Shown here piece after piece: positions 34,638 through 43,572 of a stretch of 64,000 nt of DNA (positions within the stretch are counted from its first letter, which is position 1; every line of letters starts with the position of its first letter). The stretch comes from Bacillus sp. Marseille-Q1617 (lineage in GTDB: Bacteria; Bacillota; Bacilli; Bacillales; Bacillaceae_B), in assembly GCF_903645295.1 (NCBI RefSeq), contig NZ_CAHJXM010000002.1, positions 596,001 through 660,000 of the forward strand. The letters run 5' to 3'. The notes under the pieces are model-generated. The model was not told the origin of the DNA and did no database searches. It was given only the letters and a program-made list of their open reading frames with translations. Position numbers and translations under genes: made by a program.

Positions 34638-35213
34638 ATGCAAGGACACGGACATCTTTTTCAACACCACAAAGCATCCAAACTGCTCGATCCAAAACGG
34701 CAGGAAATGGTGCCGGTGGACAAAGTACTCGAGCTTCTTCAATTGGATAGAAATGACCTCCTCGCCGACCTCGGATGCGGCAACGGCTATCTGACACTGC
34801 CGATCGCAAAGTCGGTAGATACAAAGGTACATGCCGTCGACCTTCAGCAAGAGATGCTCGAATATCTCCAGCACCGTGCCAAGGAAGCGGATGTAACCAA
34901 TATTGAATATGAAAAAGCCTCGCTGGAATACTTAAGTTTTAACAAGAACACTCTGGACAAAGTTGTTTCTGCATTCGTCCTGCATGAAGTACCGAATCTG
35001 ACCAAGGTATTCCAAGATTTGAATGACATGCTGAAAGACGACGGCCTATGGCTGATCCTCGACTGGGAGGCGGTGGAATCGGAAATGGGACCGCCGATCG
35101 AAGAACGGATTCCTTCGGAAGAATTGGCACAGCAATTGGATACGGCCGGATTCAATACCGAAGTTGGCCATCTGCACCCGGCTGTTTATAATATTGTTGT
35201 ACGCAAGGGATAA
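34638..35213 (+). CDS. Class I SAM-dependent methyltransferase
   Basis: A 191-residue methyltransferase of the Methyltransf_11/25 type. Motif I is LADLGCGNGYLTL (about 43-55), the acidic post-I residue is in VHAVDLQQEML, and a VLHEVPNL segment follows. The substrate is unknown; related enzymes act on small molecules such as quinones or metalloids. ACGGAGGGACC precedes the ATG. It is a single gene with a possible operator upstream and array F downstream. Confidence 0.88.
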   Translation: MQGHGHLFQHHKASKLLDPKRQEMVPVDKVLELLQLDRNDLLADLGCGNGYLTLPIAKSVDTKVHAVDLQQEMLEYLQHRAKEADVTNIEYEKASLEYLSFNKNTLDKVVSAFVLHEVPNLTKVFQDLNDMLKDDGLWLILDWEAVESEMGPPIEERIPSEELAQQLDTAGFNTEVGHLHPAVYNIVVRKG

Positions 35214-35224
35214 AATAGTTGGGG

Positions 35225-35413
35225 CGGTGCCAGGCACAAAGCTGGAGTTTTGTGCCTGGCACGAATCAATTGAATTGTGCCAGGCACAATGTGAGGGTTT
35301 TGTTCCTGACACAATTCAACCTGATCGTGCACTGTACCAGGTACACACCACCGGGAATGTACTGGTACAAATATGATCAATTGTACCAGGTACAAAATCG
35401 AGCCAGGCTCAAC
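35225..35413. repeat. Palindrome array F, about eight units
   Basis: Units start at 35225, 35250, 35275 and 35300 (25-nt period, GTGCC/GGCAC or TTCCTG forms). A second run starts at 35332 (GTACCAGGTAC), 35357 (one-base-deleted GTACTGGTAC) and 35381 (TTGTACCAGGTACAA). GAGCCAGGCTC follows at about 35400. Three different symmetric cores lie side by side. Confidence 0.9.
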
Positions 35414-35548
35414 ACTCCTGATCTACGCCATGCCCCAAAAAATCGCACCACCCCTCCCCCATTTCTATTCCCCACCAAAAATCCCCACCCCTTAACAAAA
35501 AATTAACATTCCCCCGCCATACTATTGGTATAAAGGAGTGAACAATGT

Positions 35549-36262
35549 ATGGTAGAGGTATCAATTTGGTTTGCGCTGGCTGCGGGGGCGCTGTCGTTTT
35601 TCTCGCCGTGTGTGTTTCCGCTGCTGCCGGCTTATGTGAGTCACTTGACCGGCGGGCAGGCTGAAGGCGGGCGGATCCAGGTGGAGCGAAAAGTGGTATT
35701 TATCAGGTCCTTCGGATTCATCGCCGGTTTTTCTTTCATCTTTATTTTAATGGGGGCATCCGCAAGTCTGCTCGGCGGATTATTCTCGGAGTACCGGATG
35801 TACATAGAACAAATTGCCGGGATCCTCATTATCGTGTTCGGCCTGCAGATGATGGGCTGGATTTCGTTCTCCTTCCTGATGAAGGGCGGAAAACAATTTG
35901 AAGTGAAGAAGAAAGGGACGGCTTTTGGTTCGGTCCTTCTCGGGATGGCATTTGCCAGCGGATGGTCTCCGTGCGTCGGGATCACCTTATCGTCGATCCT
36001 ACTATTGGCGGGTGCAAGCTCGACGCTCACTCAGGGCATCATGCTCCTGATTGTGTATTCACTTGGTCTGGCGCTTCCGTTTCTGATCATCTCAATGATG
36101 ATCACAAGGACATTCAGCGTCATGAAAAAAGTGAACAGGATTCTTCCGAAGCTTGCGAAGTTCAACGGCGTCTTGATGGTCGCCATGGGGCTTCTCGTTT
36201 TCAGCGGAAAAATGCAGCAGATCTCCGCATATCTTTCCGTATTCAGTCTCTTTTCAACCTAG
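35549..36262 (+). CDS. ccdA: Cytochrome c biogenesis protein CcdA
   Basis: This 237-residue, six-helix membrane protein carries reducing power from cytoplasmic thioredoxin to outside thiol proteins. The two helix motifs FFSPCVFPLLPAY (Cys about 22) and GWSPCVGITLS (Cys about 141) hold the redox pair. AAAGGAGTG precedes the ATG. It starts an operon that ends with a TlpA thioredoxin, its likely electron acceptor. A two-component system sits between them. Confidence 0.93.
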   Translation: MVEVSIWFALAAGALSFFSPCVFPLLPAYVSHLTGGQAEGGRIQVERKVVFIRSFGFIAGFSFIFILMGASASLLGGLFSEYRMYIEQIAGILIIVFGLQMMGWISFSFLMKGGKQFEVKKKGTAFGSVLLGMAFASGWSPCVGITLSSILLLAGASSTLTQGIMLLIVYSLGLALPFLIISMMITRTFSVMKKVNRILPKLAKFNGVLMVAMGLLVFSGKMQQISAYLSVFSLFST

Positions 36263-36274
36263 GAGGAAATGGTC

Positions 36275-36961
36275 GTGAACGTTCAGAATAAAAGCATCCT
36301 CGTCGTGGAAGACGATGCAAAGATCCGGAAACTCATAAAGATCTTTCTTGAAAAAGAAGGCTATGAAGTATTTGAAGCGGGTGACGGTGAAGAAGGGAAG
36401 CGCATGTTCAGGGAGCATGATCCCTGCTTCGCCATCCTTGATTTGATGCTGCCTGAAATTCAAGGGGAAGAGCTGTGCAGATGGATTCGCGAGGATGAAA
36501 AGAGCGACATCGGCATCATCATGGTGACCGCAAAAGCGAGTGAAAGTGAACGGATCCACGGGTTGAAAACCGGGGCGGATGATTATGTCACGAAGCCGTT
36601 CAGTCCGACCGAGCTCGTGACCCGGGTGGAAACGGTTCTCCGCCGTACATCCAACCGGTGCCAAAAGCTCAGCCGCAGCGGACTCACCCTTAAACCTCAA
36701 AAAGGGGAAGTGACGTATAAAGGAAAACCAATTGAACTGACTGCTTTCGAATTCCGGATTCTGCAGCTGCTGATGATGCATCCAGGCCAGGTCATTTCAA
36801 GGCAGCAGATCCTTGATTCCCTGTATGAATTACATGAAAAAATAGTGTCGGAACGGACGATCGACGTTCACATCCGCCATCTGAGGCAAAAACTCCAGGA
36901 AGATACGAGCCTGAATGTCATCGAAACGGTAAGAGGAATGGGGTATAAATTCAATGGTTAA
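36275..36961 (+). CDS. OmpR-family response regulator
   Basis: This response regulator has a receiver domain with the acidic pair ED-D (VVEDDAKI), phospho-Asp in AILDLMLPE, Thr in MVTAK and Lys in YVTKPFSP. A winged-helix DNA-binding domain follows (SERTIDVHIRHLRQKL...TVRGMGYKF). The GTG at 36275 lies 8 nt after AGGAGG (36261-36266), whereas the ATG at 36269 is too close to it. It overlaps the downstream kinase by 8 bp. Targets are unknown, perhaps its own redox operon. Confidence 0.92.
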   Translation: MNVQNKSILVVEDDAKIRKLIKIFLEKEGYEVFEAGDGEEGKRMFREHDPCFAILDLMLPEIQGEELCRWIREDEKSDIGIIMVTAKASESERIHGLKTGADDYVTKPFSPTELVTRVETVLRRTSNRCQKLSRSGLTLKPQKGEVTYKGKPIELTAFEFRILQLLMMHPGQVISRQQILDSLYELHEKIVSERTIDVHIRHLRQKLQEDTSLNVIETVRGMGYKFNG

Positions 36962-38051
36962 CCGTAAAAAGCTCGGGAGTCTATTGACCCAGCTCACCTT
37001 TCTCAACACCTTCATCATCGCGGCCGTGATCCTGATTGCCGGATTTACCGTGAAGAATTACGCCTGCAACCTGGTAAACCAGCAGCAGATCACAGGGGCA
37101 AGTCTTGAAAGTCTATTGAACGATTATCTTATAAAAGTCAGTGCGCTTGCGTTCCTTCTGGCAGGAGGCTTTCATTTCTTTTTCATCAAATGGCTGACAA
37201 CCCCATTGAAGAAGCTGACGGAAGCGACTCAAGCACTGAAAAAGGGAGAGTACCCCGAAAAATTGAAAAAGCCGCTCATCTATGAGGTGAAGGAGTTAAG
37301 TGAAGCATTTAATGATCTTTCGGAAACGACGGCACTTGTAAAAACGAAACAAAACCGGCTGCTCCGGGACCTGTCACATGAACTGCGGACGCCGCTCACG
37401 AACCTGACCGGCTACCTTGAAGGGCTGGAAAAAGGGATCGTTGAAGGGGACAAAGAAATGTACCGTTCACTGCAGGAAGAAACCGGCCGTATCGAGCGGC
37501 TCCTGCAGCAGCTTGTACACATCAATCGATGGACGGCCGATGAAAACCTGACCGCTCATCATCAGGATGAGATCCTCATTCACGAACTGCTGCAAAGTCG
37601 GATCACGGCTTTTCAGCTGAAATTCAAGGAAAAAGAAATCGATGTAACGGCTGAACTTGCACCTTGTTCCCTCAAAGGGAACCGGGACGGTCTTCACCAG
37701 GTCTTCAGCAATCTCCTGCAAAATATTGCCGACTACGACGTCGGAAAAAAACTTTTTATAAAAGGATTTGTGGCTGACCAGCAGTATGCAGTACAATTTT
37801 CTCATGACGGAAAAGAGATCCCCAAAGCTGAAAAAGACCTCATCTTTGAACGTTTTTACCGGGTCGATTCCTCCCGATCGTTTGTCACTGATGGAGCGGG
37901 CTTGGGCCTTGCGATCACAAAGGAAATCGTACAGGCGCATGGAGGCACGCTGACGCTGGAGACAGACGGACATCACCACACATTTGAAGTCCGGCTGCCG
38001 GCCGGTCAATTTAAAAAAGAGGAGAATGATGATGAATCAACAATGGTATAA
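36954..38051 (+). CDS. Sensor histidine kinase
   Basis: A 365-residue kinase with two N-terminal membrane segments and a very short outside loop (about 35-55), then HAMP and HisKA (DLSHELRTPLTNLTGYLEGLE). The ATPase domain has a recognisable N box (NLLQNIADY) and GAGLGLAITKEI. The usual DxGxGI motif reads HDGKEIP instead, which is unusual. The small sensor loop suggests it senses in the membrane, perhaps redox state or CcdA/TlpA. Paired with the regulator before it. Confidence 0.9.
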   Translation: MVNRKKLGSLLTQLTFLNTFIIAAVILIAGFTVKNYACNLVNQQQITGASLESLLNDYLIKVSALAFLLAGGFHFFFIKWLTTPLKKLTEATQALKKGEYPEKLKKPLIYEVKELSEAFNDLSETTALVKTKQNRLLRDLSHELRTPLTNLTGYLEGLEKGIVEGDKEMYRSLQEETGRIERLLQQLVHINRWTADENLTAHHQDEILIHELLQSRITAFQLKFKEKEIDVTAELAPCSLKGNRDGLHQVFSNLLQNIADYDVGKKLFIKGFVADQQYAVQFSHDGKEIPKAEKDLIFERFYRVDSSRSFVTDGAGLGLAITKEIVQAHGGTLTLETDGHHHTFEVRLPAGQFKKEENDDESTMV

Positions 38052-38664
38052 CATCGGTGCCTTCACGTTCCCGGGCTCATGGGCAGCGACCGTATCCGCG
38101 TTCGTCATCACATTCTTGTTTCTCTTTTTCTGGAATAAGAAAGCGAGCGACTGGTATTCGAACGCGGTATTTTATTTTATCCTGACCTGGAAACTGAGCG
38201 TGATCGTCGTCGACTTCGGGACGGTCATCAAACATCCGCTGACCATTCTTTATTTTCACGGTGGCACAGCCGGTTATTGGATGGGAATCACCGCTGTCTT
38301 GATCTATACTTTTATTAAAAAAGAAAATCCCCGACATGTGATTGCCGCGTGGGTCATGACCGTCCTTGTTTATGAAGGTGTGTTCGACATTCTTCAGGGG
38401 ACGTTCATCTTTGGAGGGGCGCAGCTCATTTTAAACAGTGTACTGCTTCTCGTTTTACTTAAAAAATTGGGTAGGGCTGATCAGAGGGTCTGGGGCATGC
38501 AGATCTTGATTATCTTCACGCTGATTCAGCTGCTGATGAATTCATTCGGGGGATTCGAAATAGGGACCCCCACACTCACATACATCGTATTAGCCATCGT
38601 TCTGCTTTATCTTCAGAAAAGAGATGAACAAACGGAAATTTATGAAGCAGGGAGGAAAAATTAG
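38032..38664 (+). CDS. Membrane protein of ccdA-tlpA operon
   Basis: This protein of about 210 residues has six or seven hydrophobic segments and no recognised domain. Of three consecutive ATG codons (38026, 38029, 38032), the last has the best spacing to AGAGGAG. It overlaps the kinase by about 20 bp and is followed at once by the TlpA gene, whose GTG shares its stop region. It may help to hand electrons or a substrate between CcdA and TlpA. That is inference. Confidence 0.78.
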   Translation: MNQQWYNIGAFTFPGSWAATVSAFVITFLFLFFWNKKASDWYSNAVFYFILTWKLSVIVVDFGTVIKHPLTILYFHGGTAGYWMGITAVLIYTFIKKENPRHVIAAWVMTVLVYEGVFDILQGTFIFGGAQLILNSVLLLVLLKKLGRADQRVWGMQILIIFTLIQLLMNSFGGFEIGTPTLTYIVLAIVLLYLQKRDEQTEIYEAGRKN

Positions 38665-39245
38665 TGAATAAACGTAACTTTGCTTTGGCCATCGTGGCAC
38701 TCCTGATCGGGATCTTCCTGGTGAACATATTCCAGGATCAGCAGGAGAAAAAGGAACAAGAGGAAGCGGCAAAGCTTGCAGAGGAGTCCATGGACCTGTC
38801 CAATGCCGAACAGGGACTGGCGAAGGGCGACCGTGCACCGGACTTTGAACTCACGACTCTGGCCGGCGAAAAAGTGAAGCTTTCCGATTACCAGGGTCAG
38901 AAAGTGATCCTTAACTTCTGGGCGACCTGGTGTCCGCCGTGTAAGGCCGAAATGCCGCATATGCAAAAATACTACGAAAAAAATGCTGAGAAAGAAAATG
39001 TAGAGATACTTGCCGTGAACCTTACCAGCATGGATGAGGGCAGGAATGCTGTACAACAATTTGTGGACGGCTACGAACTCACCTTCCCGATCCCGATGGA
39101 CGTAGATGGTGATATCGGCGGGGAATACCGCGCCTTTACCATCCCCACCACCTACATGATCGACACCAAAGGTCAGATCCAGCACAAAATCGTCGGCCCC
39201 ATGAACGAAGAAATGATGGGCGAAATGGTCTCTGGAATGGACTAA
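38664..39245 (+). CDS. TlpA-family thiol-disulfide oxidoreductase
   Basis: This 193-residue thioredoxin-fold protein is anchored by an N-terminal helix (FALAIVALLIGIFLVNIF) and faces outward. The redox motif is WATWCPPCKAEMP (CxxC) near residue 95 and the cis-Pro is in FTIPTTYMID. It resembles ResA/TlpA, which keep the haem-binding cysteines of cytochrome c reduced. GTG start behind GGGAGG. Last gene of the ccdA operon. Confidence 0.92.
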   Translation: MNKRNFALAIVALLIGIFLVNIFQDQQEKKEQEEAAKLAEESMDLSNAEQGLAKGDRAPDFELTTLAGEKVKLSDYQGQKVILNFWATWCPPCKAEMPHMQKYYEKNAEKENVEILAVNLTSMDEGRNAVQQFVDGYELTFPIPMDVDGDIGGEYRAFTIPTTYMIDTKGQIQHKIVGPMNEEMMGEMVSGMD

Positions 39246-39256
39246 CGCGTTAATAG

Positions 39257-39299
39257 GATGAGGGACGGTCCTTTAGCATGCTAAAGGCCCGTCCCTCGT
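39257..39299 (+). terminator. Terminator of ccdA operon (GGGACGG-type)
   Basis: GAGGGACGG(T)CCTTTAGC pairs with GCTAAAGGCCCGTCCCTC, followed by GTTTCTC. Long, nearly perfect hairpin of the same kind as at 23481. Confidence 0.8.
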
Positions 39300-39316
39300 T
39301 TCTCTAAAGTACAGAA

Positions 39317-39342
39317 GTTTAGATGCATACTCCTCAAGGTAT
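39317..39342 (+). promoter_or_regulatory. Possible SigB promoter for DUF302 gene
   Basis: GTTTAG (39317-39322), 14 nt, AGGTAT (39337-39342): one mismatch in each box to GTTTAA / GGGTAT. A SigA-like TATAAT overlaps at about 39342. Confidence 0.45.
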
Positions 39343-39410
39343 ATAATGAGTATGTGATTGATTTTCTTGAAGAAACTATTCATTGAGAGAAGATGAAGGA
39401 GGAGTATTGG

Positions 39411-39791
39411 ATGTTTCATTACACAAAAGAAGTTTCGTTGAGTGTGAAAGAAGCGGCGGAGAAGGTGGAAGCTGCGCTGAAAGAGGAGAGCTTCGGCGTT
39501 CTTTGGAATCTCGATCTTGCCGGAAAGCTTGAGGAAAAAGGCCTCGATTTCAATGAGGAAGTCGTGATCCTTGAAGTGTGCAATCCTCATGAGGCAAAGA
39601 AAGTGCTCGAACAAAGCATGCTTGTCAGCTACTTCCTGCCGTGTAAAGTCACCGTTTATACTGAAAACGGCACGACTAAGGTCGGCATGGCGAAGCCAAG
39701 CAAGTTGATTGAGCTGGTGGATAATGATGAACTTAAAAATATCGCGCTGGACATTGAAGATCGATTGATCGCTTGTATGGACCGGGTATAG
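39411..39791 (+). CDS. DUF302 family protein
   Basis: This 126-residue DUF302 protein has the fold core FGVLWNLDLAGKLEEKGLDF and EVCNPHEAKKVLEQ. The ATG at 39411 is chosen because AAGGAGGAG lies between it and the upstream ATG at 39393. Members appear in stress and haem contexts, but the role is unknown. The gene stands alone between two hairpins. Confidence 0.88.
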   Translation: MFHYTKEVSLSVKEAAEKVEAALKEESFGVLWNLDLAGKLEEKGLDFNEEVVILEVCNPHEAKKVLEQSMLVSYFLPCKVTVYTENGTTKVGMAKPSKLIELVDNDELKNIALDIEDRLIACMDRV

Positions 39792-39805
39792 GATTGGATG
39801 GAAGA

Positions 39806-39838
39806 GCACCTGCTGCGTTGGCGGCGGGTGTTTTTTGT
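39806..39838 (+). terminator. Terminator of DUF302 gene
   Basis: GCACCTGCTGC / GCGGCGGGTGT stem (with U-G pairs) followed by TTTTTG. Confidence 0.82.
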
Positions 39839-39980
39839 TTGGGAAGGTGTAAAATGACAGCGAAAGACATAAAAATGGTTGTTTTAGCAGCCGATTCTGT
39901 TAACTTCTTTCGGGATGAATCAAATTCAAGGAGAAAACACCTCGATGCACCCTAAAAAAATTTGCTCGGTACAGGGATTC

Positions 39981-40100
39981 AAGCCACTTTTCATACTTTA
40001 CGTGCCAATTTAAAAATATACGTGCAAGATTTCTGAAACACATGCAACATTTTAAAATACAAACCAAATTCCTAAAAATACGTTCCACTTGTCGAAAAAT
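39981..40100. repeat. Degenerate 20-nt tandem repeat
   Basis: Successive 20-mers starting at 39981, 40001, 40021, 40041, 40061 and 40081 align in register: CGTGCCAATTTAAAAATATA, CGTGCAAGATTTCTGAAACA, CATGCAACATTTTAAAATAC and so on. The first half keeps CGTGCAA, the second is A/T-rich. It is much eroded. The rest of the 39839-40337 gap shows nothing convincing except TATGAT near 40287. Confidence 0.6.
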
Positions 40101-40337
40101 CTTTACACCGCTGTAACCTCAGCTCAAAAATTCCAGCCTCCTATACCACCAGTCTCTTCATCTCTATCAAAAAAACCTAACCGTGCTGCAACTCCAGCCA
40201 AGCACCCCTAATCCCCTAATAACTCAATGCACTTCAAAAAAACAATCCGGCCCCCGAAACATTTTCCTTCCTCGCAATCTTCTGAATATGATACACTCTT
40301 CTAAATACTATCGATTACAAGAGGAAGGATGACATAC

Positions 40338-41474
40338 ATGAAATTCACAACGAAAGTCGTACATAGCCAGTTAAAAGGTACCGAGGAAATCCGCAGCAAA
40401 ACGACGCCAATCTATCAGACTTCAGCTTTTTCGTTCAAATCACTGGAAGAGCTTGAAGGGTTCTATGAAGGAAAATCGCCTTACCTCTACACAAGGACGG
40501 GAAATCCGAATACGGATGAACTTGGACAGATGGTGGCGGCCCTTGAAGGTGCACCGGCCGGGGTGGCGACGTCTTCAGGCTTGTCGGCGATCCTTGCTGC
40601 CGTGCTGTCGGTGGTACAAACCGGCGATCATATCGTGGCAGCGGAAGACCTGTACGGGGGCACCTTCCATATGTTGAAGGAAGAACTGAAAGGCTTCGGC
40701 ATCGAGACAACCTTCGTCGACTTCACCAAACGTGAAGAAATCGAACAGGCCATCACGCCGCAGACAAAGCTGTTGTACAGTGAAACGGTGACCAACCCGT
40801 TCATGAGGGTGGAGGACATTCCGCAGCTGGTCGAGCTTGCCGGGAAACACAATCTCAAAACGATCATCGATAACACATTCGCAACACCATACCTGCGCCA
40901 GCCTTATCTGGAAGGCGTCGATCTCGTTGCCCACAGTGCCACAAAATATATCGGCGGACACAGCGATATCACCGCAGGCGTCGTGACAGGAAAAGAGGAA
41001 TTAGTAAGTAAGGCCAGGGAAAAAGTCGTCAACATGGGCTCCAACCTGAGTCCGTTCGAGGCATGGCTGACGGCAAGAGGTGCAAAGACGCTCGCCCTTA
41101 GAATGGGCACACAGGCCCATAATTCCCTAGTATTATCTGATAATCTTAGAACGAATCCGCATGTGAAAAACGTGTACTATCCAAATAACCTTTCCGATAA
41201 AGGCCACGGTGCCATCGTGACAATCGAGCTCGATCCATCATGTGACATCAGTGCATTTTTCAAATCCCTCGGCTGGATCAAGATCGTGCCGACCCTTGCC
41301 GGAGTGGAAACGACCGTCTCTTACCCGCTGGGGACATCACACCGCGCCCTGCCGAAAGAAGCACAGGAAAAACTCGGCATAAACACCCATGTCGTACGCA
41401 TATCGTTAGGTATCGAAGACTCAGAAGACATCGTAACCCAGTTCAACGCAGCAATCGAAAAATCTATCGAGTAA
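40338..41474 (+). CDS. Cys/Met metabolism PLP-dependent enzyme
   Basis: This 378-residue member of the trans-sulfuration PLP family includes cystathionine gamma-synthase, gamma-lyase and methionine gamma-lyase. The PLP lysine is in HSATKYIGGHSD. The YTRTGNPN block and the substrate-binding end (SLGIEDSEDIV) are intact. The ATG at 40338 has proper spacing to AGGAAGG, unlike the ATG at 40329. It lies upstream of metY/metX but has its own start and no S-box. Whether it makes or breaks cystathionine cannot be told by eye. Confidence 0.88.
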   Translation: MKFTTKVVHSQLKGTEEIRSKTTPIYQTSAFSFKSLEELEGFYEGKSPYLYTRTGNPNTDELGQMVAALEGAPAGVATSSGLSAILAAVLSVVQTGDHIVAAEDLYGGTFHMLKEELKGFGIETTFVDFTKREEIEQAITPQTKLLYSETVTNPFMRVEDIPQLVELAGKHNLKTIIDNTFATPYLRQPYLEGVDLVAHSATKYIGGHSDITAGVVTGKEELVSKAREKVVNMGSNLSPFEAWLTARGAKTLALRMGTQAHNSLVLSDNLRTNPHVKNVYYPNNLSDKGHGAIVTIELDPSCDISAFFKSLGWIKIVPTLAGVETTVSYPLGTSHRALPKEAQEKLGINTHVVRISLGIEDSEDIVTQFNAAIEKSIE

Positions 41475-41514
41475 AGTTTGACTTGCATGAATGATGGGCG
41501 AACTTTAACTGTTT

Positions 41515-41650
41515 CCAGCTGTTGGTTGGAGTGCAAGACGAAGACTCCTGAGGGATAAGCGAAGCAGGGGAGACCCCACAGGAGCAAATCTCCGAGGAGG
41601 CTCCCCGCTCGCCCGCGGAAAGCGAAGTCATGCACGGAAAACAACTGCGG
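41515..41650. repeat. 136-bp element, copy R3
   Basis: Same family as at 22063. It runs CCAGCTGTTGGTTGGAGTGC to a CAACTGCGG end, with GGGGAGACCCC internal arm changes. It lies 41 bp after the PLP gene and before the metY promoter. Confidence 0.88.
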
Positions 41651-41711
41651 TTTAATAGCCCAATCTAAATAAAACAAAAAACAAAATAATAAAAAAAATC
41701 AGAAAATACCC

Positions 41712-41740
41712 TTGACGTTGAATGAATCAGCCTTTATAAT
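41712..41740 (+). promoter_or_regulatory. SigA promoter of metY-metX
   Basis: TTGACG (41712-41717), 17 nt, TATAAT (41735-41740), just upstream of the S-box. Confidence 0.88.
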
Positions 41741-41776
41741 TCATCTCAACGCACTACTTAAAAGACAACTAAATCG

Positions 41777-41902
41777 CTCTTATCCAGAGAGGCGGAGGGA
41801 CTAGGCCCGATGAAGCCCGGCAACCTTCATGTTCGCAGGAACGATCTGCTACCACATGAAAAGGTGCTAATTCCTGCAGGCAGACTGCCTGAAAGATAAG
41901 AG
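41777..41902 (+). promoter_or_regulatory. SAM-I (S-box) riboswitch
   Basis: P1 is CTCTTATC (41777-41784) / GATAAGAG (41895-41902). Conserved S-box blocks follow in order: AGAGGCGGAGGGACTAGGCC, GATGAAGCCCGGCAACC, and the 3' GCTAATTCCTGCAG. SAM binding favours the terminator downstream and shuts off methionine-related genes. Confidence 0.97.
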
Positions 41903-41921
41903 GAGGACCCCTATTAAATTA

Positions 41922-41950
41922 GACCCTCTTCTTAGGAAGGGGGTTTTTGA
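41922..41950 (+). terminator. S-box terminator
   Basis: ACCCTCTT / AAGGGGGT followed by TTTTTGATTTTT. The 5' arm region can also pair with the P1 3' strand as antiterminator. Confidence 0.88.
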
Positions 41951-41983
41951 TTTTTCCTCTTCTTTAAAAATTCCTAGCCCAAG

Positions 41984-42031
41984 GATGGCTGATTCGGTGA
42001 AAAGGCAGCCATCACATCCTGCTGTCACCGA
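41984..42031 (+). other. Potential H-type pseudoknot in metY leader
   Basis: Stem 1: GATGGCTG (41984-41991) with CAGCCATC (42006-42013). Stem 2: TCGGTGA (41994-42000) inside that loop, with TCACCGA (42025-42031) after it. Both are perfect. They may form a pseudoknot or two exclusive hairpins downstream of the S-box terminator and about 90 nt before metY. Confidence 0.55.
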
Positions 42032-42120
42032 GACCGGCACCATCCATCATCAGCATTCAAACACGTTCACCCACAATGCCAGCGGAAACCCAATAAACCA
42101 AAAACCAGGAGGAATTCATT

Positions 42121-43416
42121 ATGACAAAATCATTCGATGTTGAAACGTTACTACTACACGGCGGACAGGAACCGGATCCAACAACAGGTTCACGTGCAGT
42201 CCCGATTTACCAGACCACATCTTACGTTTTTGATAACAGTGAGCACGCTGCGAAGTTATTCGGACTTGAAGAAGAGGGGAATATCTACTCCCGTATCATG
42301 AACCCGACAGTTGATGTCCTTGAGAAGCGGATCGCCCTGTTGGAAGGCGGAATCGGTGCACTTGGTGTCTCTTCAGGGATGGCCGCGATATCGCTGTCCA
42401 TCCTGAATATCGCGGGAGCAGGCGATGAAATCGTCGCAGCGACGAATCTTTATGGAGGCACATACAATCTATTCTCCACGACGCTTCCAAAGTACGGCAT
42501 CAAAGTTCACTTCGTCGATCCGTCCGATCCGGAGAACTTCCGCAATGCGATCACACCGAAGACGAAGGCTGTTTTTGCCGAAACGATTGGAAATCCGAGT
42601 CTTCACGTGCTGGACATTGAAGCGGTCGCGAAAGTCGCTCATGACAATGAAATCCCACTCATCATCGATAATACATTTGCCACTCCATACTTATGCAAAC
42701 CGATCGAATGGGGCGCGGACATCGTCATCCATTCAGCCACCAAGTGGATCGGCGGTCACGGTACAGCGATCGGGGGAATCGTCGTCGACGGCGGTAAGTT
42801 CGACTGGAATAATAAAAAATTCCCGGGCTTTGTCGATGAAGACCGCAGCTATAACGGCATCCGATATGCAGTCGATGTCGGTGAAGCAGCCTTCATCACA
42901 AAACTCCGGGTGCAGCTGCTGCGTGACTTCGGTGCCTGCTTGAGTCCGCAAAATGCGTTCCTTCTTTTGCAGGGTCTCGAGACACTTCACCTGCGAATCG
43001 AAAGGCATACGGAAAATGCATTGAAAATCGCCGAGCACCTCGATCAGCACAGCGGTGTGGCATGGGTATCGTATCCTGGTCTCGCACAGCATCCGTCCCA
43101 CACACTGGCGCAGAAATACCTGAAAAAAGGTGCCGGCTCGATTGTCGTATTCGGCATCAAAGGCGGCAGGGACGCCGGACGCAAGGTTGTCGATAACATC
43201 ACCCTTTGGTCACATGTCGCAAACGTCGGGGATGCGAAATCACTCATCATCCATCCGGCTTCGACAACCCATCAGCAATTGAATGAACAGGAATTGCGCA
43301 CAACCGGGGTAACCGAAGAATTAGTTCGATTATCAGTCGGTCTGGAGTCCAGTAAAGACCTGATCGAAGACCTTGACAGCGCCATCGAAGCGGCATTGGC
43401 AGCTTCCCCGGTTTAA
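42121..43416 (+). CDS. metY: O-acetylhomoserine sulfhydrylase (aminocarboxypropyltransferase)
   Basis: This 431-residue PLP enzyme joins O-acetylhomoserine with sulfide (or methanethiol) to make homocysteine (or methionine). The length and the insert after the PLP lysine ([16 protein letters not shown]) are typical of the O-acetylhomoserine type rather than the shorter gamma-lyases. An S-box controls it, and metX, which makes its substrate, follows. AGGAGGAATTC precedes the ATG. Confidence 0.93.
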   Translation: MTKSFDVETLLLHGGQEPDPTTGSRAVPIYQTTSYVFDNSEHAAKLFGLEEEGNIYSRIMNPTVDVLEKRIALLEGGIGALGVSSGMAAISLSILNIAGAGDEIVAATNLYGGTYNLFSTTLPKYGIKVHFVDPSDPENFRNAITPKTKAVFAETIGNPSLHVLDIEAVAKVAHDNEIPLIIDNTFATPYLCKPIEWGADIVIHSATKWIGGHGTAIGGIVVDGGKFDWNNKKFPGFVDEDRSYNGIRYAVDVGEAAFITKLRVQLLRDFGACLSPQNAFLLLQGLETLHLRIERHTENALKIAEHLDQHSGVAWVSYPGLAQHPSHTLAQKYLKKGAGSIVVFGIKGGRDAGRKVVDNITLWSHVANVGDAKSLIIHPASTTHQQLNEQELRTTGVTEELVRLSVGLESSKDLIEDLDSAIEAALAASPV

Positions 43417-43572
43417 TCCGGGAAGAGTTTTGTCAAAGAACTCAGCAGTGAGGCCGGTCACACGATAAAAGTACAACACATCAGGCCCCATCTGTAATGA
43501 TAAAAAGGGGTATGGCGGGCTGAACGAAACCCGCCTGCCCAAAAAACACTTACCAAAAAAGGAGGAGACGGA

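Noticed and set aside
39854..39955. 33-codon ORF after the DUF302 terminator
   Set aside because: It has a GAAGGTG before the ATG, but it is very short, lacks a visible promoter and has no similarity I can recognise. Too weak to list as a gene.
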